64,000 bases of DNA from Knufia peltigerae (GCA_030247855.1 JAPDRN010000005.1:310001-374000), one strand, 5' to 3'; shown: positions 52,886-64,000, numbered from the stretch's first letter. Translations and numbers: made by a program. The notes: generated by a model not told the origin, from the sequence alone.

Positions 52886-53469
52886 TCAATTACTCCCAAG
52901 TTTCGAAGCTTGAGCTTCCGCCCCCAAAAACAAACCACAGGCGGCAATAATGGCAGACGCGACAACCCCAAAGATCACTTGGGTTTTGATTCCAGACTGC
53001 ACCAAGGCACGTCTACCTGCATACTTGGTCACAGTCCGCATGTAATTGGCCATCCCACTAGCTAGACAAGCAAGCGAGAGAACCCAGAAGATGATGCCCA
53101 AGGGATGCGAAAGTCTCTCTTCGAGCCCACTAGGCTGGTGCTTGAGGTGGAAATTGACAAATATGGCAACAGCAACTACAGCCAGGTAGACTGAAAGACG
53201 AAGCCATGATAAGAATGTTCGCTCATTCGCACAGTGATCGCGTGCGTCAGAGGAAATGTTCGAAAATAACAATGGAGCCCAGAGTGGACGGAGAAAGAAT
53301 AGTTGCAAAGGACCTGATGGGTTCTCTCTGGGACGTAGCTTAGCCCAGGCGACTTGCATCGTGGACAGGAGCCAACTCACTCGTCTACGTTGATGGTGGT
53401 GCTAAACGGGTTGTAGAGAATGTGCCAGGCTTCCCCAGAAGAATTGGGTGTAGTTGAGGTTGCGGCCAT
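52886..53469 (-). CDS. DUF202 membrane protein
   Basis: Exons 53469-53381 and 53327-52886 around a 53-bp intron give 176 aa. The first exon encodes MAATSTTPNSSG and ILYNPFSTTINVDE; the acceptor at 53328 restores frame into ENPSGPLQLFF. The DUF202 core is ARDHCANERTFLSWLRLSVYLAVVAVAIFVNF, with the conserved acidic/Arg helix before TM1. Two further TM segments are GIIFWVLSLACLASGMANYM and TQVIFGVVASAIIAACGLFLG. DUF202 is the membrane part of VTC polyphosphate polymerase subunits and of YidH-like proteins. Stand-alone fungal members are common and functionally undefined. Three-TM topology and intracellular-membrane or plasma-membrane location are likely. Confidence 0.85.
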
Positions 53470-54359
53470 TGCGGACAAGCAATGATAGAATTCTGATAGC
53501 TTCAACTTTTTCAGTAGGTTGAGAGAACGAATGGATCTTTACTGAAGGTAATAATAGGCCATGAACAAGGCCAATGATGGAAGTATGGATGTTGGAAAGG
53601 ATTGAACTCGATGGAGTCGACAATGTGAAAGATGTGAAGGAGTTGGTCGGAGCATGGAAGGGGAGGACTAATTTGTTACCTAAGCAGCCCATAAGACGCC
53701 TAGAGTGACGAGGCTGTAAACCGTGACTCCGGGGTGGTTAAGGCTGGTAGACTCTCCAAAATACGTGGGCCAAGGTTGGTTGATTTCTCGCTGTACCTAA
53801 GTACGGGTTACTCCCTAGGGTCAACCCACCTACACCGGTGGTGCGACAATATTGCACTGCGTCTAACAAAAAGCAACCATCCAATTCTCCATTTTCACAA
53901 TGCCATGGAGGATCAAAAATAGGAAGGAATACGCTGTATCTCAACCTCCACCCCATAGACATGACCATCGCTAAATAAGCCAATCTGATCCTCTAAAAGC
54001 TAACATGACAGGCCTGTTTTTTCGCCTCTGGATAAGCTTGTGATAAACGACGCCGAATGTGGAGGTTGCAGCCGACCGAAAGAACTATCGCAGGGTCCTC
54101 GGTAGCTTTATCAGTCAACGCAATCACAGTCATATGTCAACTCTGAATCCACGCCACTACTCTCTTCGCTATCTCTCTCCTGTTCACATTCCCTTGCCAG
54201 AGCATCGTTGTATTTCTGACTCAGATACATTGTATGTACCACCGAATTCACGCTCACTACTTAGGCCTCGAGAGGACCTGGCTGAGCATGCGCCCTGTTC
54301 GCTCCCAACAATAGCGGAGTAGCCCGTGACACATTAACTGGGGAAACTTCTCCTTCACC
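53470..54359. other. Spacer between DUF202 and MATE genes
   Basis: About 890 bp containing the divergent promoters. Only short unsupported open frames are present. Nothing distinctive is seen. Confidence 0.4.
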
Positions 54360-56333
54360 ATGTCTCAGCCAAAAAACACCAACACTCTGGAGAGGGTCAC
54401 TAGCCTCACCAGACGTGCAAGTCGAGTTTTTCACAATTCTCTACCCAGCGCTTCTCCAATAGCGCAAGCATCCCTCGCGCGAGATATCGAGGAAGACACC
54501 GAATCGGAAGCAGCCGAATCAGAATCGGACTCTGAAGGTTCAGCTTTGCGACCTTCGACGTCTGCTCCAGGAGGCTACTCCTTCGTCGGCTCATATCGGC
54601 GACCTAGTTTTGTTGGAGCAGGAAATCGAGCCACCGTCCTCCCTCGGCCATTTCCAGAGCATGAAAGACTCTCTAGGGAAGAGAGGGCGCGTGCTTTGGA
54701 AGAAGAAAGAAGTCTGTTGCGAGACAATAATATAATTCCACCGAAACATCCACAAGCAGATGATGGCAGGAGAAAGAGCATATTCAGGATTCCTGGCGGG
54801 GATCGCAAGATCTCGACGGATGCAAACGCCGTGCCTGCCTTGGACGGAGCTGCTGGTCTTGCGTCTGAAGCTACGCCTTTGCTAGGAGATCCAAGCCTCC
54901 CCTACGGCGGTCAAGGTGACGCGGACAATATCGAAGCAAAATGGGAGGAAGCCGTGGCCGCAGGCATGATACATACTACCTGGCAGCGAGAAGCCAAAGT
55001 CATCGGCCGCTATTCGGCTCCCCTGATGGCGACCTTCTTATTGCAGTACTCCTTGACCGTGGCAAGTATCTTCACCGTCGGACATATAGGAACAGTCGAA
55101 CTTGGAGCTGTCAGCTTAGCCTCTATGTCCGCCAATATCACGGGTTATGCCATCTATCAAGGACTGGCCACCTCTCTGGATACTCTGTGCGCACAGGCGT
55201 ATGGTTCTGGCCGAAAGAAGCTCGTCGGCCTACAGATGCAGCGCATGGTTTTCTTCCTCTGGACCATCACTCTCCCGATAGCCATTGTTTGGCTTCTCGC
55301 CGAGAAGATTTTGCTGGCCATCGTACCGGAGCCTGATGTTGCGAGGCTGGCCGGGTTATACCTCAAGATTGTGCTGGCCGGAGCGCCAGGTTACGCGGCC
55401 TTCGAGGCAGGCAAGCGTTATGTACAAGCACAAGGCTTGTTCTCCGCCTCTCTTTACGTTCTCTTGTTCTGCGCACCTTTCAATGCTTTCATGAACTGGC
55501 TTTTCGTATGGCAACTCGATATGGGCTTTGCTGGTGCACCAGTCGCAGTTGCGATTACCGACAACCTTCTCCCGCTTGGCTTATTCATCTACGTGCGTTT
55601 CTTCTCCAAGTCTGGCATGTCATGCTGGAATGGCTTTACCAAAAAGGCACTGCAGAACTGGGGTCCCATGGTCAAACTGGCTTTGCCTGGTGTTATTATG
55701 ATAGAGGCCGAGGTGCTCGCCTTTGAGATCCTGACTTTTGCGGCCTCATATTTCGGCACAACTGTGCTGGCCGCACAATCCGTCTTGGCCACGCTCACAT
55801 CAATTACGTTCCAGATTCCATTCCCGTTGTCCATAGCAGGTTCAACACGGGTTGCGAATTTGATCGGTGCCACACTCGCCGACGCTGCCAAGGTCAGCAC
55901 CAAAGTCACTTTCTCTGCTGCGGTGGTGGTTGGAGTGTTCAACGTGACGCTGTTGTCGGCGCTGAAGGACTATATTCCTCGGTTGTTCACATCAGACCCG
56001 GAGGTCATCCGCATCGTGGCGGAAATCCTACCACTTTGTGCTGCATTCCAGTTGTTTGACGCTCTAGCGGCTGCTTGCAATGGTATTCTGCGCGGTCTTG
56101 GCCGTCAAGAGTTTGGTGGCTACGTTCAGATCTTTTGCTATTACGTCTTTGCTCTACCTCTTAGTTTTGGTTTGGCTTTTGGCAAGCATTGGGATCTATG
56201 GGGATTGTGGACTGGTGTTGCTCTCGCACTGGGATTGGTGGCACTGATCGAGTTCATCTATCTCGGCCGGACAGACTGGCAACGAAGTGTGGAGGAAGCG
56301 AGAGCACGGAATCAAGAAGGTGGTGTGGTGTGA
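54360..56333 (+). CDS. MATE-family multidrug/toxin extrusion transporter
   Basis: A 657-aa intronless transporter of the MATE family (eukaryotic branch, as yeast Erc1/YDR338C), which exports organic cations and other small molecules, usually by H+ antiport, at the plasma membrane or vacuole. Residues 1-215 form a long acidic/Ser-rich cytoplasmic N-terminus (EEDTESEAAESESDSEGS) common to the fungal branch. Twelve TM segments follow (about 220-645). Recognisable motifs are YSAPLMATFLLQYSLTVASIFTVGHIGTVELGAVSLASM, GLATSLDTLCAQAYGSGRKKLVG, YVQAQGLFSASL, QIPFPLSIAGSTRVANLIGA and AACNGILRGLGRQEFGGYVQ. The start ATG follows a suitable leader (caccATGt). Confidence 0.95.
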   Translation: MSQPKNTNTLERVTSLTRRASRVFHNSLPSASPIAQASLARDIEEDTESEAAESESDSEGSALRPSTSAPGGYSFVGSYRRPSFVGAGNRATVLPRPFPEHERLSREERARALEEERSLLRDNNIIPPKHPQADDGRRKSIFRIPGGDRKISTDANAVPALDGAAGLASEATPLLGDPSLPYGGQGDADNIEAKWEEAVAAGMIHTTWQREAKVIGRYSAPLMATFLLQYSLTVASIFTVGHIGTVELGAVSLASMSANITGYAIYQGLATSLDTLCAQAYGSGRKKLVGLQMQRMVFFLWTITLPIAIVWLLAEKILLAIVPEPDVARLAGLYLKIVLAGAPGYAAFEAGKRYVQAQGLFSASLYVLLFCAPFNAFMNWLFVWQLDMGFAGAPVAVAITDNLLPLGLFIYVRFFSKSGMSCWNGFTKKALQNWGPMVKLALPGVIMIEAEVLAFEILTFAASYFGTTVLAAQSVLATLTSITFQIPFPLSIAGSTRVANLIGATLADAAKVSTKVTFSAAVVVGVFNVTLLSALKDYIPRLFTSDPEVIRIVAEILPLCAAFQLFDALAAACNGILRGLGRQEFGGYVQIFCYYVFALPLSFGLAFGKHWDLWGLWTGVALALGLVALIEFIYLGRTDWQRSVEEARARNQEGGVV

Positions 56334-56706
56334 ATTTGCCGCAGTAAATAGCTACACCCATGGATATATCAAGCAATTTAGTCGTGTTTCCGCTGTAGTA
56401 TTGCATGGATGCTGTCTGTTGCCTCTATCCATAGTACCTGTTGTACGTAGAATATTACATAAGCGCCTGCCCACCAAAACGCGACCTTTTTGACTTTCTT
56501 ATTTTGACGTGTCGTGGCAGCCAATTGAAAGCGTCGACAGTCAGTGAACGGTAAACGCCTCGACCGCCGCATGAACGAAACCTTGGGGCATCCCTCGCAA
56601 GGAAGCTGAACTCCTGGCCTTCAAGCAAGTCAATCCGTATCACGCCCATCCACGCTTTTCCTTCTCCGCTCGTTTTGATCCAAGCTTCACTCCTTTCACA
56701 CCAGCC
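56334..56706. other. Spacer between MATE and Spg1/Tem1 genes
   Basis: About 370 bp, the 3' flank and promoter of tandem genes. Nothing distinctive is seen. Confidence 0.35.
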
Positions 56707-57745
56707 ATGGATTTTGTTCCTCAAAACGAGTACCCCGCCGACTCGGCCTCCATCGCACAAGTCAACGACAATTATCAGCATGACGAGTCCACGGCGATCC
56801 CAGCCATGCCCCCTTCACATCAAGCCACGGCCACGCCGCCCCTAGACAACAATGACACGAACCAGCGGTATAACTCGCCGAGCCTGTACCCTCAGTCGAA
56901 TTCGAGGCCGGGATCCGGGATGGGCGGCTATCAACAGACAACACAGTACCCGGAAAACAGACAGTCGCAGCAGTCCTCCAACAACAAGAGCAGTGTTGTC
57001 ATCAAGGTGGGGATGGTCGGAGATGCACAGATAGGCAAGACGAGTCTCATGGTCAAATATGTCGAAGGTAGCTGGGATGAAGACTACATCCAAACTCTAG
57101 GTGCGCCCTGCCCTGATACGATGTGATCGTCTCGTGTCCCCGTCTAACACTTGTGTGTGTACACAGGCGTGAACTTTATGGAAAAGACAATCTCCATACG
57201 CAACACCGAAATCACATTCTCGATTTGGGACTTGGGTGGCCAACGTGAATTCGTCAACATGCTGCCACTGGTCTGCAACGACGCCGTGGCCATTTTGTTC
57301 ATGTTCGACCTCACCCGCAAATCCACCCTCAACAGCATCAAGGAATGGTACAGGCAGGGAAGAGGTTTCAACAAGACCGCCATACCTTTCTTGATCGGCA
57401 CAAAATATGATCATTTTGTCAATTTCCCCAGAGAAGATCAAGAGGAGATAAGCAACCAGGTATGCTCTCGCTTTTAGCCGCAATACGATACCCGCAGTCA
57501 CGCCCACGCAAATACGGCCTCGAGGTTGGATGAGAACAAGTTATATACTGACCGAATCGATCGTCTAGGCACGACGCTTCGCCAAAGCCATGCGAGCCTC
57601 TCTGATCTTCAGCAGCACGAGTCACAGCATAAACGTGCAAAAGATCTTCAAAATCGTTCTATCGAAAGCCTTTGACCTGAAATGCACGATCCCAGAGATC
57701 GAGAACGTCGGCGAACCTCTCCTCCTCTATCAGTCGGTTAATTGA
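56707..57745 (+). CDS. Spg1/Tem1-type septum-promoting GTPase
   Basis: Ras-superfamily GTPase that triggers the septation initiation/mitotic exit network from the spindle pole body (S. pombe Spg1, yeast Tem1). Exons 56707-57100, 57167-57459 and 57569-57745 give 287 aa. A disordered Gln/Ser/Pro-rich extension of about 95 residues precedes the G domain. P-loop GDAQIGKTS is at 105-113, the switch II equivalent is WDLGGQREF, and the specificity motif is the unusual TKYD of this family in place of NKxD. The C-terminal SSTSHSINVQKIFKIVLSKAFDLKC completes the fold, and VGEPLLLY is the conserved tail. As in Spg1/Tem1, there is no C-terminal CAAX box. Intron positions fall within the G domain, and all junctions keep frame. 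Confidence 0.95.
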
Positions 57746-59141
57746 GGCTGCTCAATGTCCTCCTGTAATGAACAAACCGACTGCCCTTTCTTGTCCTCGA
57801 GAGGCACCGTTACTTGGTGTTTTTTTTGCCCAAGCTTTGTTTTGGCAGCAGTAAAGATAAGGGGGATAGGAAAACAATCGCGATGCCTACGTGATCATGA
57901 TTTTGCAGGACGAAATGCCGACACGACAGAAGATTTTGCCTCTTATCCCCTTTTTTTCCCGAATCACACCCTCACTCGAACGAACGACTTGCATCCGTCT
58001 CTCAGTCACGCTGGCTGTGCTCGACACACGAAAACATCCCCAAAACCGCTCCCCAATACTGCTCCCCAAAGGACTCTCTGCCTTCCGAGTCAAGAGTAAT
58101 GATAATTCACACGCACTCTCTCCTTCTCTCCCTTGACTTTTGGCAGCACGACACACAACCCACCACAATCACGGGGCTCCAGCACCTCCGGAACCAACCG
58201 ACCAACCACTGTCACAGTTATCTTGTGTTTCTATATCCTTTTTTCTTTTTCGTGTCTCAAACGATGTTTTCATGTCGAAGTCTAGAGATCAGGAAACGGC
58301 ACATCCATTCGCAAGCGTTGGTGGGTGCGTGCTTGCCTTGGACCTTTCTAGAATTCACTTTACGAGTCATCCAACAGGACCATTGCTACTTGGACGAGGG
58401 CGAACGTGTCATGCAAGAGTCTTCTTATATTGTCTGGTGCAGTTCAAAGCATGACCCATCACAACCCTGCGAACCGTGGGTACATGAGGGGATGAGAATG
58501 CCAAAAGGGGGGAAATTGCGTGCAAGAAAAAGCAGAAGAACCAGAACCAGCGAGTCGTGTCTGCCTGAATGATCCGACTCGACAGAAGAGGGGAATGAAA
58601 GAAGGTCTATCATTGAATGAAATCGGATCCCGAGTCATCCCATCGCCAGGCTCGTCCTATACTCTCCGCGAGACAGGGCAAGGCACGAATTACCCAGTCT
58701 CCCCATGATCGTAATGGAAAAAAAGGACAAGAATGAACCATCGAGAACACTATTGAACAGGTTTTGCTATCTTCTGATTTTCTATCTTCGCTGTCTCTGT
58801 CTGTTGTGCATCTCGTAAAACTTTTTGTAATGCTTCTTCTACACTGGCTGGTTGTTGGGGTAACACGACTTGATGATGCAAAAGCCGTAAATACATCGGT
58901 AGTGATGCGTTATGCACAGTCGTCCTCGTCCACGATCATATCTCGTCCATGACGGATCATTTCACCAGGGCCTCGCCTCTTCTCCTAGCTCCTTTGCCAC
59001 CTGGCGCAGCATTGCAACAAGACACGGGTCATCACGCCAGTAAGGTCTCGGTCTCTCAGCTGTGTTCGAGGGGGCCATCATTGAGCCGTGGGCTATCTCT
59101 TCACATGTTGCTGCTGATGATTGGAGAAGCCCAGTAGCGTC
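57746..59141. other. Convergent 1.4-kb spacer
   Basis: Lies between the 3' ends of the Spg1/Tem1 and CAND1 genes. Several short open frames of up to ~157 codons occur but show no conserved motif or hydrophobic pattern. T-rich tracts suit 3' UTRs. No RNA gene is seen. Confidence 0.4.
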
Positions 59142-62100
59142 CTAAGCTCCCTCTGCTAGCACGCTGCGCACAACCTGCGCAAATTCCTTCTTGACGAATT
59201 CGACATAACCTTTCCAAGCCACCAAATCTCCACTAACCTCAGTGCTGGCCGATGGGAATTTCCGCTCAAGTTCCATGGTGGTTCTGATGACCGCAGCATT
59301 GGCGTCATTGACCTTTTCGATTTCCTGCTTGACAGCATTCTCTTTGATCTTGGCCCCGAGAACGATTTTGAACTTCTCCGAAAGGGCCGAGAGGCGGCGA
59401 CGAGTCTCGTCTGGATCAATGACCGACAGACGTGAGAGCATGAGATTGCATAATGTACGAATATCCGTATCGTCAGGAATACCGTCCAGAATGCGATCAA
59501 AGACTTTGGGAATGGGCAAATGTGAGATGGCGCCGGGACAGTCGAGTAATGCGTACAAAGTGGCGTACGCAGACTTACGAAGGTCCAGACCTCCATCTTC
59601 TTGGTGCGTGAATGGACCTATCTTGACAGTCTTGATGAGATCGCGATTGATGTGTGACGACTGAAGAATGGTGGGAAGAACCTGAGCGATATCTGGAACA
59701 ACAAGTTCGGGTTTGTTGTGGATAGCTGCATTCAGCGTTGTCACCGCAAGGCGTCGATTTCCAATGTCCGAGTCGTTCAGCATAGTCTGAAGCATCGGTG
59801 TCATCATCTTGACCAGAAGACTGTTGTACGAATTGCTCGTCTCGCCGAGAGTGAATCTGAATGCCGAGATCACAGTTCCTCGAATGGCAGGGTTAGAGTT
59901 CTCAAGTGATCTTGCAAGCTCTGGCACATAGACCTCAGGATCTATGGTGGCAAGTCTGCCAATGCACTCGGCCCCAACAGCGCTGTTGTCCTCTGCTTCG
60001 GAAACTGCGAACAATTTCTGCCACAGTTCGGACGCAAACGGAGTCAGTTCACCCGAAGAGTTGTCAGAGTGTTCTAGAATCTCCTTCAGCGCGTGGAGAT
60101 ATAGATAGTCCTGACCGGCGTCTCGATTCAGGCTCTGCAGGATGACTGGAAGGCACTGTGAGACATTATTCGAGCTGGCACTTCCTAGAGCGACAGCAGC
60201 AGTGAGTCGAACTTTGTCAACATCAGCTGAAAGACTTTTGATGAAGATCTGGATATCAATGGGAGTTTGAGATCCCATTCTAAAGCCAACCTCACCAAGA
60301 ACACTCAAAGCAAGGCAGATTGCTCGAACATCGTCGGATGCGTACAGCTCTTTGAGGAAGTCGTCTATCGTGACTCCCAAGTGATTTCCCCCATAGACAA
60401 GTAGAGTGCCAATCGCCCTTCCTAGCACTGCTGTTTCGCCGCTAGTGCCAGCAGCCAATAGTCCTTTCATTAGCGGGGCACCTACTCCCTGCTCGCCAAT
60501 GACTTTGACCACAAGGAGATATGCTCGGAGCGGCGGGCCCTCCAAGCGAGCTTGGGTAATGGCACACAGAGCATGTACAGTGTCATCGTTGACCAAAGCC
60601 ACGGCGTTTGTTGGTATTGTCTTTGACAGAATGACTAGTGCTGGGGTGAGAAGATGTAGGTCGTTGGCTGAAATCAGAGGCATCAGTTGACTTTGGAGCT
60701 GTACAATTGTTGTCGTCTCATATTGTGAGGATGTGACCGGATTGAGTGCGAGATATTGTAATGATTCCAAACAAGAAACACGAAGGGCGCGGTCGGCTTT
60801 ACGCAGTTGATCGGCCATCTCGAGCGAGACATCTTGGATCCAAGCAGTTCCGATGTTATCGTGAACTCCTGCGGCTTCGGCCACAAGTCCAATTGCTCTT
60901 GCACTAGCAAGTCTCGTAGTTTCGTTCCGTAGTCTGTCGTCGAGTATGCCCAGACTCTTGACACGAGCTTCGCTAGGTAGCAGTTGAGTGGAAGAAGTTC
61001 TAGCAATAAGTACACCAAATACTTGGATGGCTCGATGGCGTATCTCAAGATCAGTATTATTGTCCGTTACGCGACTCACGACGACATCCCACAGCTTCTG
61101 AATGTGCATAGCATGATCTTGATTCGCCATGGCCAACCGAGGTGGTGTGAGAGCTTTGATAAACTGCTCGATTGTCGAAAGAGCTTCACTTGAGACTTTG
61201 TAATTTCTGTCGCGAGCAAGTGTTGTGACTGGTGGTATCAAAGCAATGACAAACGGTATCAGTACCGTCGTTCCATTCGTCTCTGTAATAGTGCTGACCA
61301 AAGCTAACGTTTCGATCTGAAGACTTGACACTGTTGCTGATGTTCCGGAGCCAGTGCCACCTGACCCAGCCGCGTTAGATGGCTTCAAGGCGTCGGCAAT
61401 TGGGTCTTCCAACTGTTGCAAATGGTCTGACAATATTCCATTACGCGACAAAGTAAGGGTCTTCAACATTATGATGGATGCTTGCTTCAGAGACATACTG
61501 GCCTTCTTCCAGAGTTTGCCGAGTGCCTGAACAATTCTTGGAACAAGCGCAACAAGCTCTGCTTGGGAACCAGTGGGAGGTGATGCTGGCATGATAGGGG
61601 GGCTGGAGCGTATTGCGATGAGGCCTTTCAGATCTGGGTCTTTTCGATCGGCTTCACTATCTTGTCGTCTTCGTTTTCGAGTATTGGTAGGTGCAGCGGG
61701 GTTCTCGGAAGAGTCAATGCGCGAAAGTTCGAGTGATGGCGCAGAGCCTGTTTTGCGAATCAACATAGTGGTTGCCGCGATCACTTCCAACCTAACACTG
61801 TCTTCACGCTCTTTTGAAAGTCGGGAGATGAGATCAGGGGCGATTCTGCCAAATAGAAGGTCTCGGTCTGCTGCCGTGGCCCCCGAGATGATGGCATACA
61901 AAACTTTTGCAGCACATCTTCGGACTTTCCAGCTCATATCATCGACATCACTGAACGCATCATCGTCATCCAACTCGGCGTACTCATCATCGTCATCGTC
62001 GTCGGCAGGATCCTCTGTGAAGCCATCGTCTGAGTTGTTGTCCTGGGTTCCTCCCATCTCATCATCTGATAGTTCTGCCACATTCGGGTCGTACTTTAAA

Positions 62101-63207
62101 TACCGCAAGGCGGCGTCTATGACGGTTGAAAGATGGGGGTGCATCTCGGTAGGACAAGAGCCTATCATAGACTCCAAGGAAATGAGTGCGGTCTCTCGCA
62201 ACTCTTCCGTCTCTGTGTCTACCTCAATATCGTCATCCATGGAGGCCGTAGACGAGATTTCTTGTTGGCTTAGCACCTTGAGCACGTAAGGCACAACGGT
62301 ATCAAGGTATGGACCGACTTTTGTGGGGATTGAGCGTGCGAGGGTACCAACCGTAGCGATGAGATATCTTCGGTGCTCCATACTAAGCTGCTCATTGTCA
62401 AAGCTGTTTTTCAGTGCGGCAACAAATGAACCGACTTGAGCTTCGTTGAAATGGACCAGCAATGCGCCTATACCAGCCAGGGCTCTCTTCTTGACCACTC
62501 CACCGGCTTGTGGACTCTCTAGGATGTGCATGGTGGACTTTGCGAGCTCAACCAGTTCCGCCTCTTGAAGCAAGGAGCCGTAGCATTTGACGACCTCAAT
62601 CATGACATCGACAGCATCAGCACTGTAACCCTTGTCCTTATGCTTTTCCAGTAAACCAGTTGGTAGTCGAGGTGGTGTCTTACCAGCAGATAAGACGACA
62701 TGACCGACCAGTCTCGGTATCAGCACCTTACTGATGGCACTATAGGCATCTTTCACCTCCTGTGCAGATGCTCCATTCGGCTGGGGCTGGGGCAACGCTG
62801 AAATGAGACTTCGAAGGGCCGTGTTGGGAATTGAAAGGTCGATCTCCCGGCTGGTCAGATCAGTGATTTTATCGATCAATGGTGCCACGATATCGCCAGG
62901 TGTGCGAGAAGCCAAAGGGCCGATACTGTTCGGACATTAACAAGAAAACTTGACTGCGAGACATTGTGACCTACCACTTTAGAGCCTGGTTCTGGACCTC
63001 CCCATTTTGGTCAGCTAGTGACTTCAGCAGACCATCGATTATCCTAGCTGCAGCGTGCGGGTCGCCTCGCAGGTATTCTGTGGATGTTGAGGAGAGAACA
63101 TTCGCCAGGTCACTGAGTTGCATGAAACGAATGTCCGGATCAGGGTCACTGATTTTGTTCAGCAGCCCCGAAATGCTCGCCTGAGCTTGGCCACGCTCCC
63201 TTGCCAT
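59142..63207 (-). CDS. CAND1/TIP120 cullin-associated NEDD8-dissociated protein
   Basis: HEAT-repeat protein that binds un-neddylated cullins and exchanges substrate-receptor modules of SCF-type ubiquitin ligases. Exons 63207-62975 and 62925-59142 (49-bp intron) encode 1338 aa. The N-terminus reads ISGLLNKISDPDPDIRFMQLSDL, and the intron splits ALK|CIGPLASRT. HEAT repeats continue along the whole protein. A characteristic acidic insertion lies at about 373-405 (EDPADDDDDDEYAELDDDDAF), followed by DDMSWKVRRCAAKVL. The C-terminal TIP120 domain (about 1140-1310) includes IGPFTHQEDGGLDLRKSAYATLYALL and TDIRTLCNLMLSRL. Fungi such as Aspergillus nidulans carry CAND1 as two split genes (CandA-N and CandA-C); here it is a single intact gene. 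It shares a 544-bp divergent promoter with the terminal mitochondrial gene. Confidence 0.95.
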
Positions 63208-63751
63208 CTTGCAGAGTAGTGGTAGAAGGAGGCAACCTCAAGAATGGAATCGTTTCAGACTTCTTGCCGTCATTTGAATGTCTTCTGGTGAATGCGGGGA
63301 TAGGATAGGACGGGGCGCTCGTATCTTTGGACGGTGATGTCAGGCAGTCAACACGCTCAAACGCTGGCCAGGATGGAAGTGAGACTAGTCGTGATATATT
63401 ACGCGACTGTGATCCTTCTGACGAGAAATGACAGATGTTGGAACGGACAATGCGGTGAAATAGGGAAATCGGAGTGGGATTTTTGGGTGTGTAGGCTGCA
63501 CAGCGTGGGCGTGAAGTTGGAGGGACAATAGACACTTAACGGTAGGTGCATTAGGTAAGCCATGACGCAGGGCACGCTCTACTGTACTCCGTAAGGTCTG
63601 GTTAATCACTCCACACTATTTGTCGAAAGCTTCTCCCGGAGCTTCTCAGGTACGAGTTGTGAGTACAACGGTTACTGCAATAGTCTCTACGTGACTTCGC
63701 ACCTTTCATAGTCTCCCCTGTTGTTTCTTTCCTCCCTCACATATCCCCTTA
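63208..63751. other. Divergent promoter of CAND1 and the terminal gene
   Basis: A 544-bp spacer with an exact TACTCCGTA at 63585-63593. The last ~50 bp is a C/T-rich leader. No gene is seen. Confidence 0.4.
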
Positions 63752-64000
63752 ATGGCTTTCGCACGGTCTGCCGCCCTTCGGGGTAGCATTCGCTCAGCTG
63801 CTCTCAAGCGAGCCGCGGCGCAAGCTCGAACTACCTTCCGGGATATCGGCCGCCGGTCCTATGCTCAGGAACACGGCGCAAAGAAGAGCAGTGATCTTCC
63901 TTGGTTAGTGATTCTATAGAAGGAGATCCGAGTATCATGGTGGAATTCTAATGGGTACTCTCAGGCTAGTTGGTTCCGTTGTTGTCACCGTTCCGGCTGC
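63752..64000 (+). CDS. Small mitochondrial protein of unknown function (5' part only)
   Basis: Truncated by the window end. Exon 1 (63752-63903) encodes a basic, acid-poor presequence: MAFARSAALRGSIRS, then LKRAAAQARTTFRDIGRRSYA. EHGAKKSSDLPW follows. A 61-bp intron (63904-63964, GTTAGT..CAG) precedes exon 2, which begins LVGSVVVTVPA, probably a TM segment. This order (Arg-rich presequence, HGAKKSSDLPW-L-xGS, TM) matches a conserved fungal mitochondrial membrane protein that I know only as hypothetical, usually with an acidic C-terminal half. Import into mitochondria is well supported; function is unknown. Confidence 0.75.

Noticed and set aside
57746..59141. Possible genes in the Spg1-CAND1 spacer (frames up to 157 codons)
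   Set aside because: Low-complexity, no motif, and located between convergent 3' ends where UTRs are expected.
1..64000. tRNA genes, CRISPR arrays, intact transposons
   Set aside because: I looked for B-box GGTTCRANNCC patterns, regularly spaced identical repeats, and transposase or reverse-transcriptase motifs; none was found.

Overview
This window comes from the nuclear genome of a filamentous ascomycete (Pezizomycotina). The evidence is short spliceosomal introns (43-94 bp, GT..AG, CTRAY-like branch points) and fungal-restricted families: a Gti1/Pac2 regulator, Zn2Cys6 factors, a DUF7908 mucin-like protein, a fungal-rhodopsin-type 7-TM protein and an Spg1/Tem1 GTPase. A Eurotiomycete, perhaps Chaetothyriales, is my best guess, but the sequence does not prove it. 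No tRNA, rRNA, CRISPR array or intact transposon was seen.

Layout. 1-9.7 kb: a Gti1/Pac2 transcription factor, mitochondrial asparaginyl-tRNA synthetase, a 972-aa secreted Ser/Thr-rich protein with three Cys-rich modules, and a 7-TM DUF7702-like protein. 10.6-17.2 kb: an accessory block with a Zn2Cys6 activator, a questin-oxidase-like (DUF4243) oxygenase, a disabled FAD monooxygenase and an alpha/beta hydrolase with an apparent Cys nucleophile. It resembles a small aromatic-polyketide tailoring or breakdown cluster without a backbone synthase. 19.1-29.7 kb: housekeeping genes (dihydrolipoamide dehydrogenase, NOPCHAP1-like, Cwf23/DNAJC17-like, IBA57) mixed with two unknown genes. 30.4-35.2 kb: a compact sugar locus. 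An MFS sugar transporter and a GH130 enzyme are divergently transcribed, and a Zn2Cys6 regulator lies tail-to-tail with GH130. Their shared promoter carries a twice-repeated CCGnCG-T6-CCGnC element and three CreA-type sites.

36.1-39.8 kb: SRP9/Srp21, a 2.5-kb gene-poor stretch and a small acidic protein. 40.9-44.6 kb: a relic zone with a degenerate tandem repeat, a reading frame broken by two in-frame TAG codons, and a membrane-protein pseudogene that lost its ectodomain. 44.7-64 kb: a conserved block with Irs4-like EH protein, DNA ligase IV, a rhodopsin-type 7-TM protein, a DUF202 protein, a MATE transporter, the Spg1/Tem1 septation GTPase, CAND1, and the 5' end of a small mitochondrial protein gene.

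A 9-bp word, TACGGAGTA (or its complement), occurs 14 times exactly. All copies lie outside recognised coding sequence, against about 0.5 expected by chance. It is the strongest unexplained signal in the window.
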